A DNA stretch of 35,916 bases. It comes from Gamarada debralockiae. Taxonomy: Eukaryota > Ascomycota > Leotiomycetes > Helotiales > Hyphodiscaceae. The translations under genes and the position numbers were made by a program. Below are positions 23,213 to 32,639 of the stretch, piece after piece. The DNA lies in contig NXFV01000198.1 in assembly GCA_002803225.1 (NCBI GenBank), positions 1 through 35,916 of the forward strand, in the 5' to 3' direction. Position 1 is the first letter of the stretch. Every line of letters starts with the position of its first letter. The notes beneath the pieces were generated by a model. The model made no database searches, was not told where the DNA came from, and was given only the letters and a program-made list of their open reading frames with translations.

Positions 23213-23433
23213 GTAATGCTTACAATTCTAATTATCTTTGAGCTCTGTATAGCTACGGATTTCTCACTCTATTGCATTCTTATCATTATTATTAGCATTT
23301 ATTTAAATATGCCTTGTAGCACTCCTCTGAACTAGTAAACTGCTAATGCTCCTTTGGGCTTCAGCACCTTCGATATCAATGACCCCGCCCAATTACCAGC
23401 TGGCGCATTCTCCCCCCCCCCAAAAAAAAACTG

Positions 23434-23506
23434 GCCTCCCTGCAGCTGGTATTGAACCAGATAGTATTGATTCTTTCCCTCTAGACATCTAAGCGGCATA
23501 GGAGGC
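23434..23506 (-). repeat. tRNA-like / SINE-like pol III unit (tentative)
   Basis: The minus strand has GCCTCCT at one end and GGGAGGC 73 nt later, able to pair over 7 positions. A perfect B-box match GGTTCAATACC lies at 23458-23448, and a T9 run just beyond (23430-23422) would terminate pol III. The T-arm position does not fit a normal cloverleaf and the A box is weak, so this is not a functional tRNA call; a tRNA-derived repeat head is the best reading. Confidence 0.3.
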
Positions 23507-23539
23507 TTATCAAGAAGACAGTACAAATCGGTCAGTTTT

Positions 23540-24834
23540 TAGTATATAGAAGCGAGCGCAGATGAGAGAGATCTTGATGTACCCTTACATGAAACTACGC
23601 GATCTCTTTTACTTGGATCCTAAGCATCCCGAAGATTGTAAGGAACTAGCAAAGTTACAGAACCTTAAGAATTAGACAAAAAGCATTTTATGCTATCTAA
23701 TAATTAGGTTCACCACTAGCCATGCGAGGGAAAGAATAGTTTGCAACTCCGTATGAGATATGCTCTTTGGGAGAACGATATCTACTAGATTATATGCAGA
23801 TTACATAGAGCGATGGGTCATAGTAGTAAGTACTATCCTTTTTCTCCTAGTATGGTCTTGTCAGCCGTATAGTTATGTGACATGTAACTAGGCAGCCTTC
23901 TTTAGCCTTACCCCTGACACGTGCAAATCAGCTGTTTGTAGAAGCTTTTGTTTAAATAGAACTAACTTTTTCTAAAAAAGAGTTAATTGGTGCTGCGACA
24001 TGCTATAGAAGAAATTCTATGGAGGCACTTAGAAAAACAGAGAATGGATTATTACACAATGTCACATTTGTTAGGAGGATGTAGTAAATTTGGCCCCTAA
24101 AACCATTAAGCCTATTGTTTTGAAGCGTTGCTTAGATCGAATCTATCTTGATTTGATAGATTTTACAGATGATCCGGACGGATATTACTAATACGTTCTG
24201 CAGGCGAGTTAATTTTAGCCCAGAATAATTAGTTATTTTACTAATTTGAAGTGTTGCGGGTAAAAGATCACTTCTTTTGTCACGTGTGGTGATATCATAT
24301 TATTGCAAAGACTCCAAGTACGTTATACAGTCTATGCGATAGTGGCTTGCCACTAATGGCTCTCCACATACGTTTTACTGTGATAATAGTGGAGAATTCC
24401 AAGGAGATTTTAATGATTTGTGCCAAAACCTCTGCACTGCTATACCCTGCATTTGCTTACTGCCCTGAGTGGCAGGGAACCGTTAAGAGAGCTAATAAGA
24501 GCTTTAAGAAGAAGCTTCGTGCTTTGAGGGGGAAGAGAGGAGGTGGTGAGTGGGCCAGATATCTGCCTGATCTTCAGGAGATTATTAACGCTACCGGAAG
24601 AAGAATGTTGCCTAGTTATGTGACACCCTTTGAGGCATGGTTTGCCCGCAAGCCTTACTAGCTTACTACAAAGCAGTTGGAGGACGAGCTATAAGCACTA
24701 GTCCTTTATTTATTTAAGAATATCTAGCTAATTCTAATAGGGACGAGGCCATAGAGCCTCTAAATATAGAAGAGCCAGCTGATATAGAGGACCTGATCTT
24801 AAACCACATTAAGAAGGCAGTTTCAGAGTGCAAC
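23540..24834 (+). mobile_element. Retroelement integrase relic
   Basis: Plus-strand remains of a retrotransposon integrase. From about 24,040 a zinc-finger-like piece with VTFVRR is visible. At 24,090-24,200 comes LAPKTIKPIVLKRCLDRIY, then LDLIDFTDDPDGYY and a TAA, matching the segment that holds the first catalytic Asp. At 24,405-24,660 an open stretch reads CPEWQGTVKRANKSFKKKLR then WARYLPDLQEIINATGRR and TPFEAWFARKPY, the typical C-terminal part of the core, where the conserved Glu of Q-G-x-V-E is replaced by Lys. Stops occur throughout. The element runs toward the LTR-like unit at 24835. Reverse transcriptase and gag were not found, so the element is truncated. Confidence 0.7.
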
Positions 24835-25106
24835 TGTCACGGCGATGGACCAATTCCTCGCACGTGACCAAGGGTGGTTTGACACGTGACCTAAGCGAAG
24901 TTCTTACAATTGTAAAAACCCTGCACGTGATCTCGGGAGACACCGAGATATCACATGCCAGCCCCTTGTTAGCTCGAGCTAGCAAGGCCCTTGTATATAA
25001 GCTCAAGCTCCCTCCAGAGCTCTCCTTTTCTCCTTAGCTTTAGATTCTCAATTGAAACGCGCGTTCACGCCATTCCTTTGGGTCTTATCTGCGTGCAGCT
25101 GTCACA
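24835..25106 (+). mobile_element. Probable 3' LTR of the integrase element
   Basis: It begins TGTCACGGCG and ends CTGTCACA, directly after the integrase relic and a purine-rich AAGAAGGCAG. A TATA-like TGTATATAAG is at about 24,991. The termini pair imperfectly (TGTCAC against TGTGAC). A 30-bp piece, GTGACCTAAGCGA to TTACAATTGTAA, recurs at 34,963-34,995. Confidence 0.5.
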
Positions 25107-25196
25107 GCAACAAGATCAACTACACCCGAATGGAGCTTGACAACACTATACCACTTAGCGAAGTTCATAATCGAGCTGCTACAGTCTCCTTATTAA

Positions 25197-25545
25197 TGTA
25201 ATAGCTACAGCTAGCTGGAAGGCACCTGGAGGAATTACAGTATATCAGAGAAGTAGCAGCTGGGGAAGGGAGACAATAGTTGTTGTATTCGTAGTAGTTG
25301 AAAGGAGGTTCCGTAGTACTTGTATGCTTGTGAATAATAAACCCAAGCTTGCCATTTTACAAGTATGGTCAGCAAGCCTTACTTATGCTTCACTCCTAGC
25401 TACCATCTTCACATGCTAGCTGTACTGGCTACTGACCGAGTAGCTAACCGTGTAGCTGACTGAGTACTAATCGAGTACCTGACCGAGTACCTGACTCTGC
25501 GCAAGCATTTCCGAACCCTTCAGGGTCTTCAAGGTCCTTGTAACC
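25197..25545 (-). mobile_element. LTR of the chromovirus family (isolated copy)
   Basis: It matches the LTR at 34431-34821: the same start (TGTAATAGCTACAGCTAGCT against TGTAACAGCTATAGGTAGCT), the block ACAGTATATCAGAGAAGTAGCA, GGGGAAGGGAGACAATAGT, and AAGCTTGCC. It ends at TTGTAAC followed by a CTATCCC stretch like the polypurine complement next to the other copy. The middle holds a different minisatellite. No coding sequence of the element is attached; the right end is approximate. Confidence 0.65.
25425..25497. repeat. Minisatellite inside the LTR
   Basis: Imperfect tandem units of about 12 bp of the form GAGTACCTGACC / GAGTAGCTAACC. Confidence 0.6.
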
Positions 25546-26365
25546 CAGACTATCCCTTCGGGTCTAGGCTCCTATTACACTATACCTAGGGGATATCGTA
25601 ATTTGTTTTTTAGCTTATATTTAGGGGTTATTTTTTAGGGGTAATTTATTTAATTTTAGCGTCCGCAACCCTATGTTGTATAGAGGTCTTGTATCCAAAT
25701 TTAGCGCTACGTGCCGTCCTGTCAGCAGGAGCGTTCTGTACCAAGGAATCCTCGTGCAGTCGTTAGTTGCAGACCCAACCTTTCCAATATGTAATAACAC
25801 CGGATAGAGCTCTTTGATAAAGTAGTGGTAGTAAGTTGTGGAAAATCTTTTTAATGATGTTTGCTAACTTACAGGCTTATTGGGTATGAACTAGCCTGAA
25901 ATTTAAGCGACTGTCTAATGCGCCCTTACAATTGAGATTTAATTATTTGCCAACAGTTTCACAAATCCAAATCAAATAATTTAAAATTAAGATGATTATC
26001 AATTAATATAATAAAAAGTAATTCCTACTCATTATATCCTGTCTAGAAGTTTTAATTATAGTAGAATTTAACTCTTGATGTTGCGATTTTGATTTTCGCA
26101 CGAACCTTCGTTAAAATAACACTGTAACCATTCGGACTAATGCCTTCAAGTCAATTCAGAGTAATGGGCCCTGGTACTAAGTTAACCAAGTCCTCAGTTT
26201 AGAGCGGGTTTGGGATTCTCTTTATAGTCCAAATATAGACTTACAGACTCCGAAAATTTCTTCCGCCTTCAATCTATCTACGGTATACATATTGCTCTTT
26301 ACATATAGGCACAACTAGCCGCTACCGCGTCTAAACGAATTGTTAAAACTAACAAACAATTCCCA
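25546..26365. other. AT-rich gene-free stretch
   Basis: No gene seen. It is AT-rich with short runs such as TTTTTAGGGG, probably transposon remains, and ends in the 3' region of the Cys-rich membrane protein gene. Confidence 0.4.
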
Positions 26366-27503
26366 CTACCTGCCTTCTCCCCCATCCATCTCTGGTATCG
26401 TCGGCCCGGTATATGGCCGTAGCTGCCCTGGATATCCGTATGCAGGTGGGCCCCTAGGAGATCCAGGAATAGAGGACCCAAGACTTTCCGAGCAGTGGGG
26501 TGACCTATAGGTCGCCTCTGAGTCTCGTATAGATCTTGAAATCTCACCTACTACCGGGTACCGCGAAAATGATTCAGCAGCAGGGGGCCGTCGCCTCTTC
26601 CACGCCAAGCAGCTGATGAGCGAGATAAGGATGACACCAGCAGCGGAGCCGACCGATATTCCTGCTATATCACCTGCACTAAGGCTGTTGGAGTAATGCT
26701 GGAGCCGAGAGGGAGGGGCAGGAGAGGACGTAGTAACCGTAGTTGAAGGAGAACTGGTGGGAGATGACGATGGAGAGGTTGAGGTATCGACGCCGGTGAG
26801 GGAGCCGCCTCCGTCGTTATTGTTTAGACTGAGAGCAACGGTCTCTGTGTACCTCGTGTATGGGCCACAGCCATATCCGAAGGAGCCGCTAGGGTAAATG
26901 TATTTGACACAGTAGGGACTAGAGGATGTGCTGCGGGGGATTAGTTAATAAGAGAACACTTCATATGGAATATTTGTGTCATTTCGTGAGATGAGGTGAG
27001 CTCACCAGATCAAATTGTTCAGGTTAGATAGACAGGCAGTGTCACAAGCTGCTCCTAGAAAGTCGTAGCAGGCGGTGGCAATGTCGGCGCACAGGTCACT
27101 CCCTGTTGTTGACATGCAGCATCCTACTATGGATACTTGTGTCGTTCCGCAGATTTTTTGAGAACCGCAAGTAACGGGGTCGGCTTACGGCCGGTACGTC
27201 AGCAATTGCGCTGCTGCTCTGATGGCCTGGACGAGACAAAATCAAGCCAAGCTCCGACTTGCTCATACCTTCATTTCCATCAACCCATCCGCATGTAGCA
27301 TAGGAAACACTTGCCTGCCGCACTCTAAGCGCGTCGTGGACGTCATGGGGACGGGGAGTTGGATCTGGATAGGTTGCGTGTTGGAGGTCCTCGTTAACCG
27401 CGGTGGATATTGCTGTTGGACTGTATGCAAAGGCAAGCGTGCAGGTGTGGAGCAAAGCGATGGGTGCCCAAAAGGCAGTGAAGTATCGTAAGAGTAGATA
27501 CAT
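26366..27503 (-). CDS. Cysteine-rich single-pass cell-surface protein (Mid2/WSC-sensor-like layout)
   Basis: Three minus-strand exons (27503-27269, 27183-27006, 26930-26366) join to 325 residues. Residues 1-26 are a signal peptide. An ectodomain with about eleven Cys (residues 71-159) includes CGWVDGNEADPVTC, SIVGCCMST, DLCADIATACYDF and FGYGCGPYTRYTET. A Ser/Thr/Pro-rich stalk (about 185-212) and one membrane helix (about 226-248, with small residues GISVGSAAG) follow. A basic stop-transfer WKRRR then leads into a Pro/Ser/Tyr-rich cytoplasmic tail. This is the layout of fungal wall-stress sensors, but the Cys pattern is not a standard WSC domain; related proteins are common unnamed fungal paralogues. 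It is divergent from the fasciclin gene across about 720 bp. The start is the only ATG that places the signal peptide correctly. Confidence 0.85.
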
Positions 27504-28223
27504 GATTACATTAGTAGTAAGCTCGCGGAAGCAGATAAGTGCGATCCTTCCTCCGATATAGTGGACGCATTCCACCACGCGATAGATTTAGGTGTTCGAG
27601 ATGACTTCCAAATCTACTTACAAGTTTCTTAGTCCCATTTTGCGAGAAGCAAATAGGGCTCCGTCCCGAGGGAAGACGCAACCGGCGCAAGGTTGCAATA
27701 GAACCGGAACTATCCTTCCGTTGGAGCGGGGATGTAAACCTGCTTTGGTAATTCCAATCAAATATTTTGCCTTCAGCCAACATGACTGGGCTGATTTTGG
27801 CATGTGTTTTGGCGTTATCAACCAATCTACAGAATTCAGCTGGCTGAAGCACCCTTCCATGCGAACCAATCGTCGACAGCCTTGGCCCAAAAGCCAATTT
27901 GATTGGCTCGTCTCCAAGCAACACGCCACTTTTGACCTTGGCAGCAACGGTCTTCTCTGCAGGCAGGTCGACGGCTCCATGAGCTGTCGTAAGCCGAAAC
28001 TGTTTTTTAAAACTGCGAGGAATCAGAATGAGAGAAGCACCCCAGCCAGTGAGAAGGCCGCGTGGTCTGATCCTGTCCCACAGCGTCCCATTTAAAGTTG
28101 CGCATTAAGAGCGGCCTCAGCTCCGAGGTAAGCATTTCCCCATCCTCAGAGAGGAGCTATTTAACCGCCCTGTCAAGACCTCAGTGAGCCTTGCGGATCA
28201 GTTATCTTGATATCTTGAAACTC
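27504..28223. promoter_or_regulatory. Shared divergent promoter region
   Basis: 720 bp between two divergent cell-surface genes. Long frames exist here on both strands, but they show no protein-like composition or motifs. GCTATTTAACC at about 28,156 could serve as a TATA-like element for the plus-strand gene. Confidence 0.45.
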
Positions 28224-29589
28224 ATGCAATTCTCAATTGCTGTCATTTACTTCCTTAGCTGTGCCACTGGCACGAGCACGCAGTCTTTCTACGTCGCCAT
28301 TAGTCAATACCCCCAGCTGTCAAACTTCACAGCCTTCTACCAGGACAACTTCCCTCTAGCAAGTCAACTACTTACTAATTCTTCTACCGAACCCCACACC
28401 GTTCTCGTTCCAAACAATGACGCGTTTACAAATTTTGAGCGCGACAACGGCTACTCGGTCACAACCCTCTCTGAAACCGAGCTGGAGTCTCTCATTCAGT
28501 ACCACGTCTTGATCGGGTCACTTAGTACCACGAATTTCTCAGACCCAAGAGGTCTCACGGCGCCATCGCTTTTAGCTGGCGAGCAATACGATAATCGGTC
28601 GGCAGGCGCGGCACTTTCATCTAGTTTTGGAAATGAGGAAGGCGTGGACGGTCAGGTTGTCTTCATCAGTTCGGGGCTGCAGTCCAGTAGCAACAAGTTC
28701 CTCGTACGGCAGACGGGCGCCCAGCGCTTCGGAGTGCATTCAGGTCTCTCATCGGACGTGAATTTGACGGCCTTGGACGGCGTATGGGACGGAGGAATGT
28801 TCCAAATAGTCGATCAGTGCGTATAATATCCTTTTGTCTTTGTGCTCTCACAACTTCAACTGGTAAGTTTTCAAGGCCAACGTGAAGCTAGATTCTTGAC
28901 TCTACCCGAACATTGTTCCACGACCGTCCGCAACCTCAGTCTGACCTCCCTGGACAGTGCAATCAACCGCACTGGTATCTGGGATGACCTGGACCATAGC
29001 CCAAACTACACCTGCCTAGGACCAACCAATGAAGCCTTCGCTAATGCTGGCCACCCGGAGATCAACCTCAATATCTCCGATCTAACGACTACAATGCAGA
29101 TGCATACAATTCCACAAGTACTGTATACGAATTTCTTAGAGGATGGCCAGGAGTACTTATCGGACAACAATTTGACGATTCGGGTAACTATTGTGGGGAG
29201 TGATCTGTACTTCAATGACGCTAAAGTGACAAATCCGAATGTTATGTAGGTTGCTTGGGACGGAGCCCGGTCTTAAGCTAGACTGACTGCTGATGTAGTG
29301 CTAATAATGGTGTTTTACATGTTGTGGACAAGGTGTTTTTTATCTTTTTGTTGACATTTTAGATCTCCGTTAAAACATATACTGATTAGGCTAATAGGTG
29401 ATGTCGCCTTTGAATAACCAGACTACATCAAGTTCAGCACCAGCGACTACTTCCCTAACGGCGTCATCTACGTCTACAGGTCCGGGTGGAGCTGCTACCT
29501 CTAAGTCTGCGGCAGAAAGTAGCACTTTACTAAACATAAACTGGAGAATCTCCAGTTTTTTAAGTCTTATGTTAATAATTTGGCTTTAG
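28224..29589 (+). CDS. GPI-anchored two-domain fasciclin (FAS1) protein
   Basis: FAS1 proteins are surface adhesion molecules. Four exons, 28224-28816, 28892-29245, 29299-29332 (34 bp only) and 29398-29589, join in frame to 390 residues. Residues 1-20 are the signal peptide. FAS1 domain 1 includes HTVLVPNNDAFTNF (about 58-71), a YHVLIG segment and FQIVDQ. Domain 2 opens FLTLPEHCSTT and shows YTCLGPTNEAFANAG, then NVIANNGVLHVVDKVMSP, the conserved closing strand that needs exon 3 to be readable. A Ser/Thr/Gly/Ala-rich linker and a hydrophobic end (ISSFLSLMLIIWL) form a GPI signal. The ATG at 28224 is preferred because it directly precedes the hydrophobic signal. Many N-glycosylation sequons support secretion. 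Confidence 0.87.
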
Positions 29590-29856
29590 CACAAAGCAAT
29601 TCTAAAAAGGAAATGTAATCTAAAATGGAATTCTAATGCCCCTTTTGTGGTCCAATTATGAATCAAAACCTGAAGAGTCAGGTTAAGACGACATTCTGTT
29701 ACCAGGAACCCGTTCTAGTCTCCTGTAGGCTTGTTCTGGCCCGTCTCGATGGTTCCGAGCAGATCAAGTCACCTGCTACCGAAATTCTCCAGAAAGCGTA
29801 AAGGATCCGTCTTGTAGACGACAGCCATCGACAGGAAAGCGTTCCTGCTGTCATTT

Positions 29857-30005
29857 GAGCTGTATTTTGGGAGCGAAATATAGTGGCATTTCTAGACCTT
29901 TATGATATCTAAGGAGCTGAAATACAAAGGAGGTGCAGAGCTCTCTTATATCACAAAAAGAGGGGTAAATACAGGCTATACCTGATTAGGCAATTCCAAC
30001 CAACA
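29857..30005 (-). repeat. LTR-like fragment, copy 2 (inverted)
   Basis: Inverted counterpart of 22778-22930: on the minus strand it starts TGTTGGTTGGAATTGCC at 30005, followed by CTGATTAGG, TATAAGAGAGCTC and TGTATTTC..., and ends ACAGCTCAAATGACA. It lies between the fasciclin gene and the UstYa-like gene. Confidence 0.65.
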
Positions 30006-30400
30006 CCTGCATTGACCGAGAACGTCACTGGAGAGTTGTCATCCTTCTCTTCTCCCACTCTCTTTACTGGTGTATTATACACGATCAATAGAAGATTTGA
30101 GTAGAGGCTCTGATGAAGAAGAAGACTCGGTTGTTTTTGTTATGGCCGATTTGAGTGGAGACTCCGTAGGGGATATTCTGCAGGAGGGTCTTACCACCCA
30201 GATTGTGTTACTACCCTCACCCTCTCCCCCTTGGGGCGCTTCCTACATGTAATCGGCCTGATACGTTGTAGATTTTTAGATAAATATCCAAACCTATGGC
30301 TAATATGTTCTAGGTTATCCAATCCATAGTTAGATAATCCGTTATCTACATCGGATATCCGTGGAAAATTTCGCAGTCTAGACCTAAGATATAGACTTTA

Positions 30401-31416
30401 CTACCAGGCATTAGTTTCCCTATCAACCCATCCACTTGGTCTTGGAACAAAGAGACTCCCATTAAACCTCTCTGACACCAACTCTCGAATCGGCTCAAAA
30501 TTCCGACACGTATGAACCGCGTCACTTTTCACATATAAACTACCATAACCTTCGAAATATTTCAGCGGTATGATAGCCGTACTGCCCCAGCACATTATCG
30601 CTTGACGTAGATGGTCAATACAATGTTCTATCTCACTATTAGCCTTGATCAATTGAAGCATAGGAGAAGGACTAACCAGTGTGCACCTCTCCATGGATTG
30701 GAAGTGCTGGGTAAACATCTCGATGTAAAGCTTGTCTGATTTGGTTCAGACAATGCAGTTGGTGGAACATGTCGAATCTACCACTTGTTATCAGCGTTTG
30801 TACGTCTCTAATAAAATCCGGCCTGGCGAAATTAGACGAATAGCTCACCCTCCGGTATAGCCGCTTCTTTGAGGGTCCCAATAGTCCCGATACTCTTCTC
30901 CCCATAAATTCTTTGCCTCTTCTTCAGAGATAGAGAAGTATCTTCCCCAAAGCAATTCCTTCCATGCATCGTCGATCTCCTTTGTTGTGTTTCCAACGTA
31001 GGCTTTCTCACCAGGCTGCGTGACAAGGAACTCATGACCGTTTGCCTCAAAGTCTACGGGTGATTTGAAGCGTACTTGCTCGAGTTGGATAGATTTGGAG
31101 GGTACTAAATGTTGAAAGAGATTATGTATCGTCGCCTTGTTAAATGGTATCCTATACGGGCTCACTTACACAACTTTTCTTCCTGGAATCCGGTCTCGTA
31201 CTGTCCATACGGATGGAAGTGAGGGTTGAGTGTGATGATCGATAGTGTGGAGATTATGCCAGATAGGAATATTCCGACGGCAAAGAAGGTTACCTGAAAG
31301 ATACCAGCACGAAAAAGTAGCGATTTATATGAATTCGCCTGTTCGCGTAGCATAAAGGAGCTTGTCTCTCCCTTCTCGGAATCACTATCAACAAGTTCAT
31401 AATTTAGAGAAGACAT
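30401..31416 (-). CDS. UstYa-like (DUF3328) oxidase
   Basis: DUF3328 proteins such as UstYa/UstYb catalyse oxidative side-chain cyclisation of fungal RiPP core peptides (ustiloxin pathway). I assemble four exons: 31416-31170, 31104-30849, 30777-30687, 30643-30401, giving 278 residues, the usual size. There is a short cytosolic N-terminus, one membrane helix at about 39-62, then the lumenal domain. Both signature motifs are intact: FHQLHCLNQIRQ (HxxHC, residues 172-183) and EHCIDHLRQAIMC (204-216), 27 residues apart. The last intron in this model (30686-30644, GTGCAC...CAAG) is only 43 bp. A nearby GTTAGT donor does not restore the frame, so a frameshift is the alternative reading. It is divergent from the repeat-precursor gene, 950 bp away, which points to that peptide as substrate. 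Confidence 0.85.
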
Positions 31417-32366
31417 TGTTGAGAATACTAGTCCTTGCAAATAGGGACGGTACGAGACTAGGAGCAAGAAGGCGAATATTAGTATATGTTAGAAGGTTGG
31501 CACGCGATGTCAGCTACAGGCCACGTTGCACCTTCGCGTGTATATAGACCCGCCTCGACTTCCTAGTTCCTTCTTCAATCGAGTCTGCTCTCATTCTCTG
31601 ACAGTATAGAAGCTTTGAAACTTGCGTTGCCTTATAGAAGCACTCTATCAATTCTCTCGCATACTTCCCGAGTAGCTTCGGCTTCAGGTTTACACTATTG
31701 AAACGCGGAGGTCCACATTTCTACATAGACCACTTGCGATCCCCCTCAAAAAGTTACAGAAATTCTCGATGCTGCCTGGGATACTTTTAATTGCTAATGT
31801 TACAAATACAGATGTGCAACTGAAAGTCTAGGGTCGATTACTGACATTCCCGTTGCCTGGTTGGTTGAGTCTTCTACCCTAGCCAAACAAAAACCAAGCA
31901 ATGTATCACGAAAAACCCAAGCGACGCATAGCACATTTACATGCGAAGGCATATACGAGTCAGTGTGACAATTCAGAGCATCAGACAGCTATTTCACAGG
32001 GTTTTGGGCCCTGCGAGGATCCAAAACAAGATTAATGCGAGAGATTGTAAACCAAGCTGAACCCTGTCTTAGATCGTTCTAAACGTCTGATCATCATTCG
32101 TCTCATCAAAGTGGCAGTTTGCATCTGAAACTTTGTTCAGCACAATAACCGAGTGTTTCCAACTTTATTTAATTCCATGATACCACATCATTCACAGATG
32201 AATGAATCGCGCATAGGCTACTGGACGGAAGTACAAGCTCAACAGCGACATTCGTTCAACTATAAGATCATGCCTCGTCCTCGTAACTCTTGGCAGCAAC
32301 CTCCTCTCCATAACCTAAAAGATTTAAAATTTGCTGGTAAAATAATACTTCATCACATTTTCCAAT
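31417..32366. promoter_or_regulatory. Divergent promoter between UstYa-like and precursor genes
   Basis: 950 bp without a convincing gene; it must contain both promoters. A 44-codon frame at 31902-32036 has no signal peptide or motif and is not called. A TATAAGA at about 32,262 may serve the precursor. Confidence 0.45.
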
Positions 32367-32639
32367 ATGAAATTCCTTTCCATCACAGTCCTGGCGGCTC
32401 TCGCTCTCTCCGTGGCAGCTATCCCAGTTGCCCACAACCAAGGCGGTCAAACCCCCGACCCTGAATTCCCCGTAGCCGCCGCAGCTGCAGAGGCAGCCAA
32501 CGAGCCACCCATCCCCGGCGACAAGCGCAAGCGAAGTGCGGGCCGTTTCGCAGGTGGCCAAACCCCCGATCCCGAATTCCCCGTAGCCGCCGCAGCTGCA
32601 GAAGCGGCCAACGAGCCACCTATCCCCGGCGACAAATGA
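32367..32639 (+). CDS. Secreted Kex2-processed repeat precursor, candidate RiPP precursor
   Basis: 90 residues, intronless. Residues 1-18 are a clear signal peptide (ending SVAA). After a short leader (IPVAHNQ) come two identical 28-residue repeats, at residues 26-53 (32442-32525) and 63-90 (32553-32636). Each starts GGQTPDPEFPV, passes through an AAAAAEAAN helix-former and ends EPPIPGDK. They are separated by RKRSAGRFA, so the junction reads KRKR, a double Kex2-type site (residues 53-56). The second repeat ends at the stop and needs no C-terminal cut. This is the layout of KEP proteins, which include pheromone and dikaritin precursors. The repeat has no Cys, Tyr or Trp; Phe is the only aromatic. 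The adjacent divergent UstYa-like gene suggests post-translational modification. An unmodified secreted peptide or signalling peptide is the alternative. Confidence 0.82.
   Translation: MKFLSITVLAALALSVAAIPVAHNQGGQTPDPEFPVAAAAAEAANEPPIPGDKRKRSAGRFAGGQTPDPEFPVAAAAAEAANEPPIPGDK

Noticed and set aside
27511..28095. Long overlapping frames on both strands upstream of the fasciclin gene
   Set aside because: They are mirror frames of one another, have no signal, motif or splice support, and occupy the promoter region between two well-supported divergent genes.
30070..30252. A 60-codon acidic frame after the LTR-like fragment
   Set aside because: No recognisable family and a low-complexity Pro end; it may be retroelement debris but cannot be supported.
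31902..32036. A 44-codon frame that could be a second small precursor
   Set aside because: No signal peptide, no repeats and no Kex2 pattern beyond one KRR; likely chance.
32367..32639. Interpretation of the repeat precursor as an alpha-type mating pheromone gene
   Set aside because: Ascomycete alpha-type pheromone repeats are short and usually contain Trp, Cys or both; this repeat has neither and is 28 residues long.
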